Positions 11,041-21,107 of a stretch of DNA of 64,000 nt are shown here, piece after piece. Under the pieces are notes generated by a model. It was given only the letters and a program-made list of their open reading frames with translations, did no database searches and had not been told where the DNA came from. The stretch lies in the NCBI GenBank assembly GCA_036583965.1, contig JAZBQD010000018.1, forward strand, positions 69,590,143 to 69,654,142, given 5' to 3'. This stretch comes from Prunella strophiata (taxonomy: Eukaryota > Chordata > Aves > Passeriformes > Prunellidae). The position numbers were made by a program, and so were the translations under genes. Each line of letters begins with the position of its first letter. Position 1 is the stretch's first letter.

Positions 11041-13683
11041 CCTCAGGGATTCTCCATTCCCTTCCCGCTCCTCAGGGATTCTCCATTCCCTTCCCAGCTC
11101 CTCAGGGATCTCCATTCCCTTCCCAGCTCCTCAGGGATTCTCCATTCCCCTTCCCAGCTCCTCAGGGGATTCTCCATCCCTTCCCATTCCCTTCCCAGCT
11201 CCTCAGGGATTCTCCATTCCCTTCCCAGCTCCTCAGGGATTCTCCATTCCCTTCCCAGCTCCTCAGGGATCTCCATTCCCTTCCCAGCTCCTCAGGGATT
11301 CTCCATTCCTTCCCAGCTCCTCAGGGATCTCCATTCCCTTCCAGCTCCTCAGGGATTCTCCATTCCCTTCCAGCTCCTCAGGGATTCTCCATTCCCTTCC
11401 AGCTCCTCAGGGATTCTCCATTCCCTTCCCAGCTCCTCAGGGATCTCCATTCCCTTCCAGCTCCTCAGGGATCTCCATTCCCTTCCAGCTCCTCAGGGAT
11501 CTCCATTCCCTTCCAGCTCCTCAGGGATTCTCCATTCCTTCCCAGCTCCTCAGGGATTCTCCATTCCTTCCCAGCTCCTCAGGAATTCTCCATTCCCTTC
11601 CAGCTCCTCAGGGATTCTCCATTCCTTCCCAGCTCCTCAGGAATTCTCCATTCCCTTCCAGCTCCTCAGGGATTCTCCATTCCTTCCCAGCTCCTCAGGA
11701 ATTCTCCATTCCCTTCCCAGCTCCTCAGGGATCTCCATTCCCTTCCAGCTCCTCAGGGATTCTCCATTCCTTCCCAGCTCCTCAGGGATCTCCATTCCCT
11801 TCCCAGCTCCTCAGGAATTCTCCATTCCCTTCCAGCTCCTCAGGGATTCTCCATTCCTTCCCAGCTCCTCAGGAATTCTCCATTCCCTTCCAGCTCCTCA
11901 GGGATTCTCCATTCCTTCCCAGCTCCTCAGGAATTCTCCATTCCCTTCCCAGCTCCTCAGGGATTCTCCATTCCCTTCCAGCTCCTCAGGGATTCTCCAT
12001 TCCTTCCCAGCTCCTCAGGGATCTCCATTCCCTTCCCAGCTCCTCAGGAATTCTCCATTCCCTTCCAGCTCCTCAGGGATTCTCCATTCCTTCCCAGCTC
12101 CTCAGGAATTCTCCATTCCCTTCCCAGCTCCTCAGGGATTCTCCATTCCTTCCCAGCTCCTCAGGAATTCTCCATTCCCTTCCCAGCTCCTCAGGGATTC
12201 TCCATTCCCTTCCCAGCTCCTCAGGGATCTCCATTCCCTTCCAGCTCCTCAGGGATCTCCATTCCCTTCCAGCTCCTCAGGGATTCTCCATTCCTTCCCA
12301 GCTCCTCAGGGATTCTCCATTCCTTCCCAGCTCCTCAGGGATTCTCCATTCCTTCCCAGCTCCTCAGGAATTCTCCATTCCCTTCCAGCTCCTCAGGGAT
12401 TCTCCATTCCTTCCCAGCTCCTCAGGAATTCTCCATTCCCTTCCAGCTCCTCAGGGATCTCCATTCCCTTCCAGCTCCTCAGGGATTCTCCATTCCCTTC
12501 CCAGCTCCTCAGGAATTCTCCATTCCCTTCCAGCTCCTCAGGGATTCTCCATTCCTTCCCAGCTCCTCAGGAATTCTCCATTCCCTTCCAGCTCCTCAGG
12601 GATTCTCCATTCCCTTCCCAGCTCCTCAGGGATTCTCCATTCCCTTCCAGCTCCTCAGGGATTCTCCATTCCTTCCCAGCTCCTCAGGAATTCTCCATTC
12701 CCTTCCAGCTCCTCAGGGATTCTCCATTCCTTCCCAGCTCCTCAGGGATTCTCCATTCCCTTCCAGCTCCTCAGGGATTCTCCATTCCTTCCCAGCTCCT
12801 CAGGAATTCTCCATTCCCTTCCCAGCTCCTCAGGGATTCTCCATTCCTTCCCAGCTCCTCAGGGATTCTCCATTCCCTTCCAGCTCCTCAGGGATTCTCC
12901 ATTCCCTTCCAGCTCCTCAGGGATTCTCCATTCCTTCCCAGCTCCTCAGGGATTCTCCATTCCTTCCCAGCTCCTCAGGGATTCTCCATTCCTTCCCAGC
13001 TCCTCAGGAATTCTCCATTCCCTTCCAGCTCCTCAGGGATTCTCCATTCCTTCCCAGCTCCTCAGGGATTCTCCATTCCTTCCCAGCTCCTCAGGAATTC
13101 TCCATTCCCTTCCAGCTCCTCAGGGATTCTCCATTCCCTTCCAGCTCCTCAGGGATTCTCCATTCCTTCCCAGCTCCTCAGGGATTCTCCATTCCTTCCC
13201 AGCTCCTCAGGAATTCTCCATTCCCTTCCCAGCTCCTCAGGGATTCTCCATTCCTTCCCAGCTCCTCAGGAATTCTCCATTCCCTTCCAGCTCCTCAGGG
13301 ATTCTCCATTCCCTTCCAGCTCCTCAGGGATTCTCCATTCCCTTCCAGCTCCTCAGGGATTCTCCATTCCCTTCCAGCTCCTCAGGGATTCTCCATTCCC
13401 TTCCAGCTCCTCAGGGATTCTCCATTCCCTTCCCAGCTCCTCAGGAATTCTCCATTCCCTTCCCAGCTCCTCAGGAATTCTCCATTCCCTTCCCAGCTCC
13501 TCAGGGATTCTCCATTCCTTCCCAGCTCCTCAGGGATTCTCCATTCCTTCCCAGCTCCTCAGGAATTCTCCATTCCCTTCCCAGCTCCTCAGGGATCTCC
13601 ATTCCCTTCCAGCTCCTCAGGGATTCTCCATTCCCTTCCAGCTCCTCAGGGATTCTCCATTCCTTCCCAGCTCCTCAGGAATT
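11040..13683 (-). repeat. 28-30 bp minisatellite extending from a CR1 edge
   Basis: About 90 units of CAGCTCCTCAGGGATTCTCC then ATTCCCTTCC. Variants are AGGAATTCTCC, AGGGATCTCC and one or two C losses. The motif is the reverse complement of the 8297-8712 array, and the array grows out of the 5' edge of the minus-strand CR1. A + strand open frame of about 1,000 codons crosses it because the unit lacks in-frame stops; its peptide is a shifting Ser/Pro/Leu repeat and I do not regard it as a gene. Confidence 0.96.
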
Positions 13684-14640
13684 CAAGAAACTCTTACAGG
13701 AACGAGCCTGGAAATGAACGTTTCCAGCTTTAGGAGCTGCAGAAGGAGATTTTGGGGAAAAAAATGGGATTTTATGGCATGGCAATCTCAGAGTGATGTG
13801 AAATCTCAGAACTCTGAGCAGCCCTGCTGGAATTCCCTCAGGAATTGGCTGCATTGGGAGGGAGCTGGAGCTGGGAATATTGGCTTGGAAGTTTGTGTTG
13901 GTTTTTTCTAGCCTGAACTCAGGAGAATTCCCAAAGTCCTCTTCCCACTCATTGGCTGAATAATGGGAGAACTCCTGATTTTCTATCCTGATGAGCCCCA
14001 AAATTCCCTTTGTTCTCCTGTGGGTCCTGCTGGGGCTGGGAAGGGCTGGGCTCTTCCCACTCCAAGGAATCCTCAGCTTTGCCAAGTGGGAAATTTTCCA
14101 GCTGGGTAGGATAATCCAGAAAAAATAGGGAGTTTTTTTATCCCAGGTATGTAAAAATATCTTACACCAGGCAGGAGCAATAATCCATCCAGAGGGAGAT
14201 GAAGATCCCTAAGGAAGTTTTATAAGGAATTCTATAAATATAAATGATTATTTCTAGGGAAAGCTCCTGGTAAAGAATCCTTTCCTGCTGGGATATGAAG
14301 GAGTTAAAACCTAAATGGGATTTATTTGGTAGTGGGGAAGGGAATTAATTCCTCCCCCACTCAGGTGAGAAGTGGAGTTTTCCAAACTGCATCCATGAAA
14401 ACTCCAGCATTTTGAGGCTTCCATTGAATTCCTGTTGCCTTTCCCTTTTCTCCAGTGGCAAAGAGGAAAATCCCTGGATTTGTCCCCCAGTGGCAGTGGC
14501 TGTTAACTCAGCCATAAACAGCTCTTCCATGGAATGGGAGCCGTGGGGAGGGATGGTGTTTATGGGCAGCTTGTTTTGGTGGGCAGAACATTGTCCTAAT
14601 TTATGGGATGTGCTTTGTGCTTTTCCCAATATTCCCTCAG
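13684..14640 (+). other. Intron before exon B
   Basis: Low-repeat sequence, relatively AT-rich around 14100-14300. The last bases before exon B, TTTTCCCAATATTCCCTCAG, form a normal pyrimidine tract and acceptor. Nothing else recognised. Confidence 0.6.
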
Positions 14641-14688
14641 AACCAAGTGACCGACACCAACCGGAAGCTGCAGAACGAAGGGAAAGAA
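14641..14688 (+). CDS. EXOC6B: EXOC6B exon B
   Basis: A 48 bp exon, 16 codons, reading NQVTDTNRKLQNEGKE, which follows directly on the GEAQKLK end of exon A. EXOC6 and EXOC6B share the NQVTDTNR core; RKLQ plus EGKE fits EXOC6B. The acceptor is CCCTCAG at 14634-14640 and the donor is GAA|GTAAGT at 14689, a near-consensus 5' splice site. Both boundaries are phase 0, so skipping this exon would keep the reading frame and remove 16 residues of the predicted helical region. It lies 11,365 bp after exon A and 2,725 bp before exon C. Confidence 0.96.
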
Positions 14689-14769
14689 GTAAGTGATGGA
14701 TCCAGTCCTGGAATTACAGCCTGGAGTGGTGTGGGAGGGACAATTCCCTGCCCAGCCTGGCCCTGTATC

Positions 14770-17115
14770 CTTGGTTTTCTCTTTTCCACATCCTCAGGAT
14801 TTCTCCTGGAGCCTCAGCCCTGAGAAATCCCTGTTAACTTTGGGATGTGAAAATTCCCTCCTTGTATCCTTGGTTTTCCCTTTTCCACATCCCCAGGATT
14901 TCTTCTGGAACCTGAGCACTGAGCTTTGGGATGTGAGAATTCCCTTTCCAACCTGACCTTGAATCCTTGTTTTCCCTTTTTCCACATCCTAGTTTTTTTT
15001 CTTGGAGTCTAAGCCCTGAGAAATCCCTTTTAGCTTTGGGATGAGGAGAATTCCCTTTCCAACCTGGCCCTGTATCCTTGTTTTCCCTTTTTCCACATCC
15101 CAGGATTTTCTCCTGGAGCCTCATGAAATCCCTGTTAACTTTCGGATGTGAGAATTCCAACCTGTCTTTGTATCCTTGTTTTCCCCTTTTCCACATCCCC
15201 AGGATTTCTCCTGGAGCCTCAGCCCTGAGAAATCCCTGTTAACTTTGGGATGTGAGAATTCCAACCTGACCTTGTATCCTTGTTTTCCCCTTTTTCACAT
15301 CCCCAGGATTTTCTCCCAGAGCCTAAACACTGAATAATCCTTTTTAGCTTTGGGATGTGAGAATTCCCTGTCCAGCCTGGCCCTGTATCCCTGTTTTCCC
15401 TTTTCCACATCCCAGGATTTTCTCTGGAATCTGAGCACTGAGAAATCCCCGTTACTTTTGGGATGTGAAAATTCCCTCCTTGTATCCTTGTTTTCCCTTG
15501 TCCACATCCCCAGGATTTCTCCTGGAACCTGAGCACTGAGCTTTGGGATGAGGAGAATTCCCTTTCCAACCTGGCCCTGTATCCTTGTTTTCCCTTTTTC
15601 CACATCCCAGGATTTTCTCCTGGAGCCTCATGAAATCCCTGTTAACTTTCGGATGTGAGAATTCCAACCTGTCTTTGTATCCTTGTTTTCCCCTTTTCCA
15701 CATCCTCAGGATTTTCTTCTGGAGCCTCAGCCCTGAGAAATCCCTGTTAACTTTGGGATGTGAAAATTCCCTCCTTGTATCCTTGGTTTTCCCTTGTCCA
15801 CATCCCCAGGATTTCTCCTGGAACCTGAGCACTGAGCTTTGGGATGTGAGAATTCCCTGTCCAACCTGGCCCTGTATCCCTGTTTTCCCTTTTCCACATC
15901 CCAGGATTTTCTCTGGAACATGAGAACTGAGAAATCCCTGTTACTTTTGGGATGTGAGAATTCCTTCCTTGTATCCTTTTTTTCCCCTTTTCCACATCCC
16001 CAGGATTTTCTCCTGGAGCCTGAACACTGAATAATCCCTTTTAGCTTTGGGATGTGAGAATTCCCTGCCCAACCTGGCCTTGAATCTTTGTTTTCCCCTT
16101 TTCCACACCCTAGGATTTTTTCCTGGAGCCTCAGCCTTGAGAAATCCCTGTTAACTTTGGGATGTGAGAATTCCAACCTGTCTTTGTATCCTTGTTTTCC
16201 CCTTTTCCACATCCTCAGGATTTTCTCCTGGAGCCTCAGCCCTGAGAAATCCCTGTTAACTTTGGGATGTGAAAATTCCCTCCTTGTATCCTTGGTTTTC
16301 CCTTTTCCACATCCCCAGGATTTCTCCTGGAACCTGAGCACTGAGCTTTGGGATGTGAGAATTCCTGTCCAACCTGGCCTTGTATCCTTGTTTTCCCTTT
16401 TTCCACATTTCCAGGTTTTTCTCTTGAAGTCTAAACACTGAGAAATCCCTTTTAGCTTTGGGATGTGAAAATTCCCTATCCAACCTGGCTTTTTATCCTT
16501 GTTTTCCTTACTCCACATCCCATATGTTTTTTTTTTTTTCTTGGAGCCTCAGTCCTGAGAAATCCCTGTTAACTTTGGGATGTGAGAATTCCAACCTGAC
16601 CTTGTATCCTTGTTTTCCCCTTTTTCACATCCCCAGGATTTTCTCCTGGAGCCTGAACACTGAATAATCCCTTTTACCTTTGGGATGTGAGAATTCCCTG
16701 TCCAACCTGGCATTGAATCCTTGTTTTCCCCTTTTCCACACCCCAGGGTTTTCTCCTGGAGCCTCAGCCCTGAGAAATCCCTGTTAACTTTGGGATATGA
16801 GAATTCCAGCCTGGCCCTGTATCTTTGTTTTCCCCTTTTCCACATCCCAGGGTTTTCTCCTGGAGCCTGAACACTGAATAATCCCTTTTAGCTTTGGGAT
16901 GTGAGAATTCCCTGTCCAACCTGACCTTGAATCCTTGTTTTTCCCTTTTCCACATCCCCAGGATTTCTCCTGGAGCCTCAGCCCTGAGAAATCCCTGTTA
17001 ACTTTAGGATATGAGAATTCCAGCCTGGCCCTGTATACTTGTTTTCCCTTTTTCCACATCCCAGGGTTTTCTCCTGGAGCCTCATGAAATCCCTGTTAAC
17101 TTTGGGATGAGGAGA
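14770..17115 (+). repeat. ~100-105 bp minisatellite with an acceptor-like motif in every unit
   Basis: About 23 units fill most of the intron between exons B and C. Each reads TTCTCCTGGAGCCTCAGCCC, GAGAAATCCCTGTTAACTTT, GGGATGTGAGAATTCC, CTGTATCCTTGTTTTCCC and TTTTCCACATCCCCAGGA, with losses and substitutions. The last two pieces form a long pyrimidine tract followed by CAG|G, a good match to a 3' splice site. The array ends at about 17115, some 300 bp before the real acceptor of exon C. Confidence 0.95.
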
Positions 17116-17413
17116 ATCCCCCGGGAGCGAGCGGCCACATCCTGCCTTTGAGAACCAAAAAACTTGGAAGAGATGCCCAAAACGGGAAGGGGAAATGATA
17201 TTTTGGAATCCCTCAGGATGTGCTCCAAGGCCGCTTGGATGCTTTTGCTGCTCCCTGTTTGAAATCCAGGGAATTCAGGGAACTTCCACTGGCTGGGGCT
17301 GCCCCGATCCCGAGCTCGCTGCTTATCAGAGCAGGGTTTGGGCTGGTGCTGCTCTTGGGGATGGAGCTCAGGGCTGTTTGCTGATCCTCAGGGAGCTTTT
17401 CCCATTTTTCCAG
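17116..17413 (+). other. Intron end before exon C
   Basis: Non-repetitive 300 bp. It ends in GCTTTTCCCATTTTTCCAG, a strong acceptor for exon C at 17414. A CAG also occurs at 17389-17391 but is followed by GGAGCT and does not fit the EXOC6B reading frame. Confidence 0.6.
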
Positions 17414-17504
17414 CTGATCCTGGCCATGGAGGAGCTGAGGCAGTGCCGGCTGCAGCAGAGGAACATCTCGGCCACGGTGGATAAACTCACCCTGTGTCTC
17501 CCTG
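17414..17504 (+). CDS. EXOC6B: EXOC6B exon C
   Basis: A 91 bp exon giving 30 codons plus one base: LILAMEELRQCRLQQRNISA then TVDKLTLCLP. The phrase RNISATVDKL is characteristic of EXOC6B; EXOC6 has RNITTVVEKL at this place. The acceptor is TTTTTCCAG at 17405-17413. The donor is CTG|GTGAGG at 17505, and the final G starts a Val codon completed by exon D (phase 1). It lies in the predicted helical N-terminal half of Sec15, upstream of the C-terminal domain that binds Rab GTPases. The ~100 bp minisatellite ends about 300 bp upstream. Confidence 0.97.
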
Positions 17505-17631
17505 GTGAGGAACCTCCTCGTTTTTGGAGCTCTTTGGTGGAATTCCCAATTTTTTGCTTCCTTTTTGGAGCTGTTTGGATCTCCCAGCTGTGTGCTCCTG
17601 TCTCAGAGCTGTGTTTTCCTTCTCTTCCCAG

Positions 17632-17677
17632 TGCTGGAGATGTACAGCAAGCTGCGGGAGCAGATGAAATCCAAGAG
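17632..17677 (+). CDS. EXOC6B: EXOC6B exon D
   Basis: A 46 bp exon. Its first two bases complete the split Val, then it reads LEMYSKLREQMKSK and ends with AG, the first two bases of an Arg codon finished by exon E (phase 2). The match to EXOC6B (VLEMYSKLRDQMKTKR in mammals, from memory) is clear. The acceptor is TCTCTTCCCAG ending at 17631; the donor is GAG|GTAAAT at 17678. Skipping it alone would shift the frame. The intron before it is only 127 bp, so exons C and D behave as a tight pair between introns of 2.7 and 3.2 kb. Confidence 0.96.
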
Positions 17678-19055
17678 GTAAATTTGGGCTGAGCTGGGGT
17701 TTTAGGGGAAGAGTCCAAGGAATTGTTTGGTGCTGGGTAACCTGTGGAGAATCTCAGCAGTTCAAAATCAGCCTTTCCAGGTTAAATTTCCTGGGTTTTG
17801 GCTGCTTTTCCTCAGAGTCCTGCTCAGCCTCCTGTGGCACAGCTGAGGATGGGGATGGCAGTAGGTTCAGATTTTGGGAATTAAGGTGGATGCTCCTTGG
17901 TTTTTTATGGAAACTCAATATTGTGCATGCAACCAATGCATGTTACCAACTAAATTTTATTCCATGAATGCCATAAAACAAATCTTAATCCAGTCTGAGA
18001 GATCCCAGGGAATGTGGGGGCATCCAAAGAACTGGAAACATCGGGGTGGTGGAAGCTGGGGAGAAAACTTCTGCTGTAGGAAATGATTCCTCAAGACTTG
18101 GTGCCTTGGGAATGCTGGGTCTGTGAATCCAGGAGTTTCCCCACCCTGCACCTGCTGGGATGCTGAGGGATGAAAAATCTGGGATATTCACCAGGAATCC
18201 TGGTTAGTTTGAGCAGCACAGAGCAATTTTGGAGCCCTGGGGGTTGCAAACTGGGCACAGAGCAACTGCTGAAGGAGGGAAAAGGTGGCTGCAGCTCAGT
18301 GCCAGGCTGGAGGAGCAATCCCAGCCCTGCTCTGGGGTTCCCAGCAGCTCCTGGCACTTCCCAGGGCACCCCAGGGGAGGGATGGGCTCTCCAAATGTCC
18401 CAGGGATGTTTTAGGGGCTGATCTACTGGCAGATGTGGGGTGGGAGCTGGAGCTGATCCCTGGGAATTCCTGCAGGGAATCCACCAGCTGCTGCATGCCC
18501 TCCCTCTGGGCAGCATTTCCAGGGGCTGCAGCTGAGAATTGCATTCCCTTTTTTCCCCTCCCTTATTTGGATTGGTCCATTTAGAAACAAATCCATGCTG
18601 AAATCCACATTTCAGGAATATTGAGAGCCCTGGGTGTATTTTTTTCTGGTGTGTTTTTTTTTTGTTTTTTTTTTTTTTTTTGTCTGGATTTGATGGCTCC
18701 ATCCAGCAGGCACAGCACAAGACATTCCATGGTTTTTATCTGCTCCAGGTCTCACTTGGATCATTTCAGGAGGGGCAGCCATGGGGGGGTTCCTGCTACC
18801 AGGGCTGGGTTTGGGATTAGTTTGGTTTGTGTTTGGGGAAATAAACTCCACAGGCAGAAGGAATTGGGGGATGTTTCTAAACCAGCTCAGGCATTTCCCA
18901 AATGGAGAATCCTGTAGGATTGATGGGATATTCCCAACTCCAGGATTCCATTTCCTGCCAGGGGCTGCCACCCTCGGGCTGGTGGAAGTGTCCCATGGAA
19001 TGGGATGGGCTTGGAGATCTCTCCTGTCTCTGTTGGAAAAGCCAGGTGTCTGCTG
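17678..19055 (+). other. Intron, no gene recognised
   Basis: Mostly single-copy-looking. A T tract interrupted by one G lies at 18654-18681. No exon, array or RNA gene is seen. The 209-codon minus-strand frame near 18091-18720 reads through the A-rich complement of that tract and is not gene-like. Confidence 0.5.
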
Positions 19056-19827
19056 AGGAGGGTAGGAGCCTCCCTGAAATGGAAAATGCAAACCCCCTCC
19101 CTCCAAATTATTATAATTTTGAAATTAAGGGGCTCTCAGGCAAAGGTATGGGAGTAGGAATAACAGTTCTTTGCTAGGAAAATCAAAAATACAAATGCAA
19201 TAGTACAAAACAAACCACTGCCAGAGCCAGAACAGGAGCTGAGCCCTGTGGGTCAGGGTGGTGGCACAGTCCCATGCCATGGGGGCTGCAGCCTCCTGCA
19301 GTGCCAGGGCTGGTTCTGCTGCAGCAGGGATCCTGCACAAGGGGGGAGTTTTCCTCTGCAGCTCCAGGGCTGCTGCAGATGGGCCTGCTCTCCCTCTGGG
19401 AATCCAGCAGAGGAGAAGAAAGCTGCTCCTCTGGGAATGCAGCAGTGGGCAAAGGCTGCTGTGGTGTTTAAATCTCAGATTCTATCCAGGTAGGAATGCT
19501 TGGCTCCTGCCCTGGGCAGAGCATCTCCCAGTGGGATGATGGAATTTTATCAGCCATGCAGGGACACTCAGTGGCCATGGACAGAAGATAATTAATAATT
19601 AATGGCCCATTGACAGAAGAGATCTCCTGGAGGTTGTGGCAGAGATAAAGAAAACTGCCCAATGAACAGCAGGTAACTGCCCCACCTCTGACAGGTGGAA
19701 ATAGACACCCCCAGCTACATCTTTCAGCCTAAGACCCCTCCCCACACCAGCATTCCACTGGAGCTATGTTGGGCTGGACAATCTCCAGCTCATCCACGTT
19801 CCAGAAACAGGTTGGAACTCAACTCTG
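19056..19827. mobile_element. Probable endogenous retrovirus LTR, non-coding
   Basis: Contains phrases I associate with passerine ERV-L type LTRs, from memory: GGAATAACAGTTCTTTGCTA, GCAATAGTACAAAACAAACC, GGGATGATGGAATTTTATCA and GGGACACTCAGTGG. No gag, pol or env coding remains are visible. Boundaries are approximate and family assignment needs a repeat library. It may be two fragments, split near 19490. Confidence 0.5.
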
Positions 19828-20843
19828 TGTTAAGTTTTAATTTATTTTTGTGTTAGAGTTGGGATTAAATGTGTGAGATGGTATTTTTTGTTTGGACGTG
19901 GATGTTTATTAGTTTTTATTTATATTACAGGCTCATAAACTGTGAGTTTTATAGTGCTTTGTGTTAACGAACTGAAAAATGGAGTTGTATCTCCCTCCCT
20001 CTACAAGGTCTTTTAAGGATAAACTGTTAATTAAGAAATGATACTTAGGAAATTAAGAAATGATAGTTAAGAAATTATTTTTACTTTTAACTCAGTAATT
20101 AATTACTTGTGATTTGTAATGTGGACTTTTTATTTAATTATATAATACTACTTAAACTTAATAAGAAGGTGAAGAAGAAGGATTAGCTTTTGCTTTAAAA
20201 CTTTTAGCTTGTTTTATATATATTACCATATTCTGAAACTTTAAATTCTAAGTTTTCTACAATGTGATATTACACACTTCTATTTAAACTACATACCAGA
20301 CTTGGTGTATAAAGAGAAAGGTACTAAAAAAGTTACAAGCCACACAGGTTTAAGGTTTTTTTGTTCAATTAACTCTTAGAAGGTATTTTATTTCTACCTT
20401 TCTACCAATAACTAATTATTTGTTTGTTCACGCGTCATCTGCATTGTGGCTCTTTCTGACCAATCACCCTGTGCCACCAACACTGCAGAAAATGGAGTAG
20501 ATGAAGAACAGGAAGGAGATCAGCCAATGCCCAAAATCCTCCATCTTGTCTTCCATCTACCTCCATGCTGAAAACACCAAAACGCAAAAAAAAAACCCAA
20601 GAAAACCCCAAAAAAACCCAAAAAAAACCCAATCAAACAAAAAAAACAAAAAAAAAAACAAACCAAAAGTTTTTCACCCTGTGATAAACAATACTACTGT
20701 CTATTTCACACACTCATAGATTCCAATCCATCCCAAAGCCCTGGAAGCTTTCTCCATGGATGAAGGTTAGGAGCAGTGTTCTCCTGGGCATCAGGACATC
20801 TCAGGACAGGCAGAGAAACATTCCCTGTGCCCTGGGTTCCAGC
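19828..20843 (-). mobile_element. AT-rich LTR-like element, copy 1
   Basis: Homologous over much of its length to 42385-42925; shared phrases include GATGTTTATTA, GTCTTTTAAGGA, TAATTAAGAAATG and TTTATATATATTAC. It starts TGTT and ends near GGGTTCCA at about 20841. About 20310-20690 is missing from copy 2. That middle part, read on the minus strand, has GATTGGTCA (a CCAAT-box complement) followed by AAATAAAATACC, plausible LTR promoter elements, hence the minus orientation. A run of A-rich blocks (about 20580-20665) lies inside. It ends only about 60 bp before exon E. No viral coding sequence is seen. Confidence 0.6.
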
Positions 20844-20902
20844 ACAAAACCACCAGGGCAGGGTTCCAACAGGCTGCTGCTGACCTCTCCCTGCTCCCCC
20901 AG

Positions 20903-21107
20903 GCACTACCCTGCCCTGAAGACCCTGGAGCACCTGGAGCACACCTTCCTGCCCCAGGTGAGCCACTACCGCTTCTGCAAGGTGATGGTGGACAACATCC
21001 CGCGGCTGCGCGAGGAGATCAAGGAGCTCTCCATGTCAGACCTCAAGGACTTCCTGGAGAGCATCCGCAAGCACTCGGACAAGATCGGCGAGACCGCCAT
21101 GAAACAG
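20903..21107 (+). CDS. EXOC6B: EXOC6B exon E
   Basis: A 205 bp exon. The first base completes the Arg left by exon D; then HYPALKTLEHLEHTFLPQ, VSHYRFCKVMVDNIPRLREE, IKELSMSDLKDFLESIRK and HSDKIGETAMKQ. The middle part separates EXOC6B from EXOC6 (which has YYSALKTMEQLEN and VSQYRFCQLMIENLP at the matching places). The acceptor is CTCCCCCAG ending at 20902. The donor is CAG|GTGGGG at 21108, phase 0. The next residues in vertebrate EXOC6B (AQQQRNLD) are not found in the rest of the window. An LTR-like element ends about 60 bp upstream. The last 17-18 bases of the exon plus the intron start are the founder of the minisatellite that follows. Third positions are very GC-rich. Confidence 0.97.

Noticed and set aside
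10864..13911. + strand open frame of about 1,015 codons
   Set aside because: It begins in a minus-oriented CR1 fragment and runs through the ~29 bp array; the reading phase of the repeat drifts with each indel, which a selected protein would not show.
19056..20843. Retroviral gag, pol or env coding remains beside the LTR-like elements
   Set aside because: Open frames here are short and do not resemble retroviral proteins; only LTR-type non-coding sequence is supported.
3129..21107. Assignment to EXOC6 rather than EXOC6B
   Set aside because: RNISATVDKL, HYPALKTLEHLEH and VSHYRFCKVMVDNIP follow EXOC6B; EXOC6 differs at each of these.
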